NCBI GenBank assembly: GCA_030616195.1
Contig: JAUWXW010000095.1
Coordinates: 1 to 6,635 of the forward strand
Direction of reading: 5' to 3'
Origin: Chloroflexota bacterium
GTDB lineage: Bacteria > Chloroflexota > Dehalococcoidia > RBG-13-53-26
DNA: 6,635 bases
A program made the translations under genes and the position numbers. The notes under the pieces were generated by a model. The model did not search any database. It saw only the letters and a program-made list of their open reading frames with translations, and had not been told where the DNA came from. Below are positions 5,740-6,635 of the stretch, in pieces (position 1 is the first letter of the stretch; each line of letters opens with the position of its first letter).

Positions 5740-5769
5740 AGAATAGTCTTGAATAATCAGCAATGTCAA
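5740..5769 (-). promoter_or_regulatory. Sigma-70 promoter of the glycosyltransferase gene
   Basis: On the - strand, TTGACA (5769-5764) is a perfect -35 element, followed after 18 bases by TATTCT (5745-5740, four of six). Transcription would start close to 5733, leaving about 30 bases before the ATG at 5703. That supports the ATG over the TTG at 5733. Confidence 0.55.
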
Positions 5770-5774
5770 CAGAA

Positions 5775-5798
5775 GGAGCAACCCAGTGCTGGGAGCAA
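5775..5798. promoter_or_regulatory. Repeats between divergent promoters, possible operator
   Basis: GGAGCAA occurs at 5775-5781 and 5792-5798, 17 bases apart, and CCCAG/CTGGG (5782-5786 and 5789-5793) forms an inverted pair between them. The cluster lies between the two outward-facing -35 elements, where a shared regulator could bind. The repeats are seen directly; a regulatory role is speculative. Confidence 0.25.
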
Positions 5799-5815
5799 TC
5801 GCTCTCTCGAACAAA

Positions 5816-5845
5816 TTGACTCGGCACCCCAGAGGCAACTATAAT
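5816..5845 (+). promoter_or_regulatory. Strong sigma-70 promoter of the biotin carrier gene
   Basis: TTGACT (5816-5821, five of six) and a perfect TATAAT (5840-5845) are separated by 18 bases. Transcription would start near 5852, giving a leader of about 40 bases before the start codon at 5891. It is the best promoter in the window. Confidence 0.75.
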
Positions 5846-5876
5846 CCTAAACAGTCTTATGGTTAACGCTAAATCG

Positions 5877-5883
5877 AAGGGGG
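5877..5883 (+). promoter_or_regulatory. Ribosome binding site supporting a TTG start
   Basis: AAGGGGG ends seven bases before the TTG at 5891, an ideal distance. The nearest in-frame ATG lies within the biotin motif, so the TTG is the only sensible start for the biotin carrier. Confidence 0.6.
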
Positions 5884-5890
5884 TACAGCT

Positions 5891-6112
5891 TTGCCGCTAG
5901 AGACGATAGAGGTGCCTTTAGCCGGAAAGATAATAGACGTAAAGGTCAGTGTCGGAGATCGCGTTCAGGAAGGGGATGTCATCTGTATACTGGAATCAAT
6001 GAAGATGGAGAACCCCATATTGTCTCCAGTATCGGGTGTAGTTAAGGAAATTCAAGTTTCTCCGGATCAAGTGGTCAAGGTGGGGGGAGTAATAGCTGTT
6101 ATCGAGTATTGA
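5891..6112 (+). CDS. Standalone biotin carboxyl carrier protein
   Basis: This 73-residue biotinyl domain carries biotin between the carboxylase and carboxyltransferase (or decarboxylase) parts of a biotin-dependent enzyme. The biotin attachment motif ESMKMEN (35-41) is intact, with Lys38 the site modified by biotin ligase. Two half-repeats typical of the fold flank it: LAGKIIDVKVSVGDRVQEGD before and SPVSGVVKEIQVSPDQVV after. It lacks the N-terminal Pro/Ala-rich linker of AccB and of decarboxylase gamma subunits, so it is just the domain. The start is TTG with a strong ribosome binding site. It has its own promoter and terminator, and no carboxylase subunit is nearby in the window, so its partner enzyme (acetyl-CoA, propionyl-CoA, pyruvate or other) cannot be named. 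A lipoyl carrier is unlikely, because those have DKA or similar around the lysine instead of MKM. Confidence 0.92.
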   Translation: MPLETIEVPLAGKIIDVKVSVGDRVQEGDVICILESMKMENPILSPVSGVVKEIQVSPDQVVKVGGVIAVIEY

Positions 6113-6139
6113 AGATCATCTGCTTTACCTGTTCTATGC

Positions 6140-6191
6140 TAAGTACCCTGCGATACATATAAACCAGCAGGAAGCAGGGTACTTATTTTAT
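6140..6191 (+). terminator. Intrinsic terminator after the biotin carrier gene
   Basis: TAAGTACCCTGC (6140-6151) pairs perfectly with GCAGGGTACTTA (6174-6185), a 12-bp stem around a 22-base loop, followed by a T-rich tail TTTTAT (6186-6191). It lies 27 bases after the stop codon. The loop is longer than usual, but stem and tail fit a Rho-independent terminator. Confidence 0.65.
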
Positions 6192-6228
6192 CGCCTCGCC
6201 GAGTGAAGACAGGGGGACTTCGGATTTG

Positions 6229-6258
6229 TTGTTACTGCTACAATCGAGATGATATAAT
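6229..6258 (+). promoter_or_regulatory. Extended -10 promoter of the SLOG-family gene
   Basis: A perfect TATAAT (6253-6258) is preceded by TGA, giving an extended -10 (TGN) element. TTGTTA (6229-6234, four of six) lies 18 bases upstream. Transcription would begin near 6265. The leader contains a short hairpin, AACTC...GAGTT (6269-6288), with an inner GGC/GCC pairing. Confidence 0.6.
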
Positions 6259-6311
6259 TCCCCCGTTGAACTCTGGCCGGGCCGAGTTGGCTCTATGGTA
6301 ACCGAAGATAG

Positions 6312-6635
6312 ATGATAGTTGCAGTTGTCGGAGGTGGTCGGTGCTCTGCCGAGGAGGCAAAGCTTGCCGAGGCAGTGGGACAGGGATTGGCCAGGCGCGG
6401 AGTCATCCTGGTATGTGGTGGTCTGGGTGGGGTTATGGACGCAGCCTGCAAAGGGGCTAAATCAGCAGGAGGGACGACCATAGGCATTTTGCCTGGCGAC
6501 AGCCGTCACGCGGCTAATCCCCACGTAGATATACCTATAGTCACCAGCTTGGGTTATGCGCGCAACGTCATCGTGGTTAAATCGGCCCAGGCAGTGATTG
6601 CCGTTGGTGGCAGCTATGGCACCCTCTCTGAGATT
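6312..6635 (+). CDS. TIGR00725 family protein (SLOG/LOG-like), cut at right edge
   Basis: The first 108 residues are present and the frame is open to the window edge; the family is about 160 residues, so roughly 50 are missing. The protein starts MIVAVVGGGRCSAEEAKLAE and has a Rossmann-like nucleotide-binding fold: VVGGG (5-9), CGGLGGVMDAACKGA (35-49), GILPG (58-62), GYARNVIVV (81-89) and AVGGSYGTLSE (97-107). The last is the family's version of the PGGxGTxxE motif of LOG cytokinin-activating phosphoribohydrolases and the so-called lysine decarboxylase family. No true lysine decarboxylase activity is expected. The molecular role of TIGR00725 proteins is not established; nucleotide or nucleoside-derivative binding is inferred from the fold. 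The start is certain to within the first codons, because an in-frame TAG lies directly before the ATG. The ribosome binding site is weak (GAAG). Confidence 0.9.
   Translation, partial: MIVAVVGGGRCSAEEAKLAEAVGQGLARRGVILVCGGLGGVMDAACKGAKSAGGTTIGILPGDSRHAANPHVDIPIVTSLGYARNVIVVKSAQAVIAVGGSYGTLSEI

Noticed and set aside
6293..6487. Open frame on the - strand opposite the start of the SLOG-family gene
   Set aside because: The + strand has a clear TIGR00725 product; the opposite frame is Pro/Ala/Thr-rich and featureless.

Overview
The window reads as chromosomal DNA from a bacterium of moderately high GC. The closest guess is an uncultured, probably anaerobic Chloroflexota (Dehalococcoidia-like) lineage. 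This is an inference from gene content (an archaeal-type nicotinate phosphoribosyltransferase fused to a nicotinamidase, an AmmeMemoRadiSam pair, and a DPM1-like glycosyltransferase with a GtrA domain). No rRNA or other phylogenetic marker is present. I see no tRNA, CRISPR array, transposase or phage gene.

Layout. Positions 1-486 hold no convincing gene: a palindromic repeat at the left edge, a second palindromic repeat at 115-143, a hairpin-rich stretch at 235-345, and a weak candidate promoter overlapping a 14-bp palindrome. Positions 487-4488 form one run of five genes on the + strand: a small unknown protein, a nicotinamidase/nicotinate phosphoribosyltransferase fusion, the ribosome silencing factor RsfS, the AmmeMemoRadiSam radical SAM enzyme, and the AMMECR1-domain partner. 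The run ends at a strong hairpin, followed by an inverted copy of the 115-143 repeat, so the two copies bracket the run. A membrane glycosyltransferase at 4621-5703 is on the - strand and converges on the run. Its promoter is back to back with a strong promoter for a small standalone biotin carrier protein (5891-6112), which ends at a terminator. A third promoter drives a TIGR00725/SLOG-family gene that is cut by the right edge.

How the genes fit together. The fusion protein should take nicotinamide to nicotinate and then to nicotinate mononucleotide in one polypeptide, the entry to NAD salvage. rsfS usually sits beside the NAD gene nadD; here it sits beside a different NAD gene. The AmrS and AmrA genes are exactly abutted, so they are probably translated together, but the third partner (Memo) is absent from the window. 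The glycosyltransferase, biotin carrier and SLOG protein look like independent units, each with its own promoter.

The points most worth a second look are the nicotinamidase-NAPRTase fusion with its unknown small upstream protein, the inverted repeat pair bracketing the operon, the Memo-less AmrS/AmrA pair, and the orphan biotin carrier.
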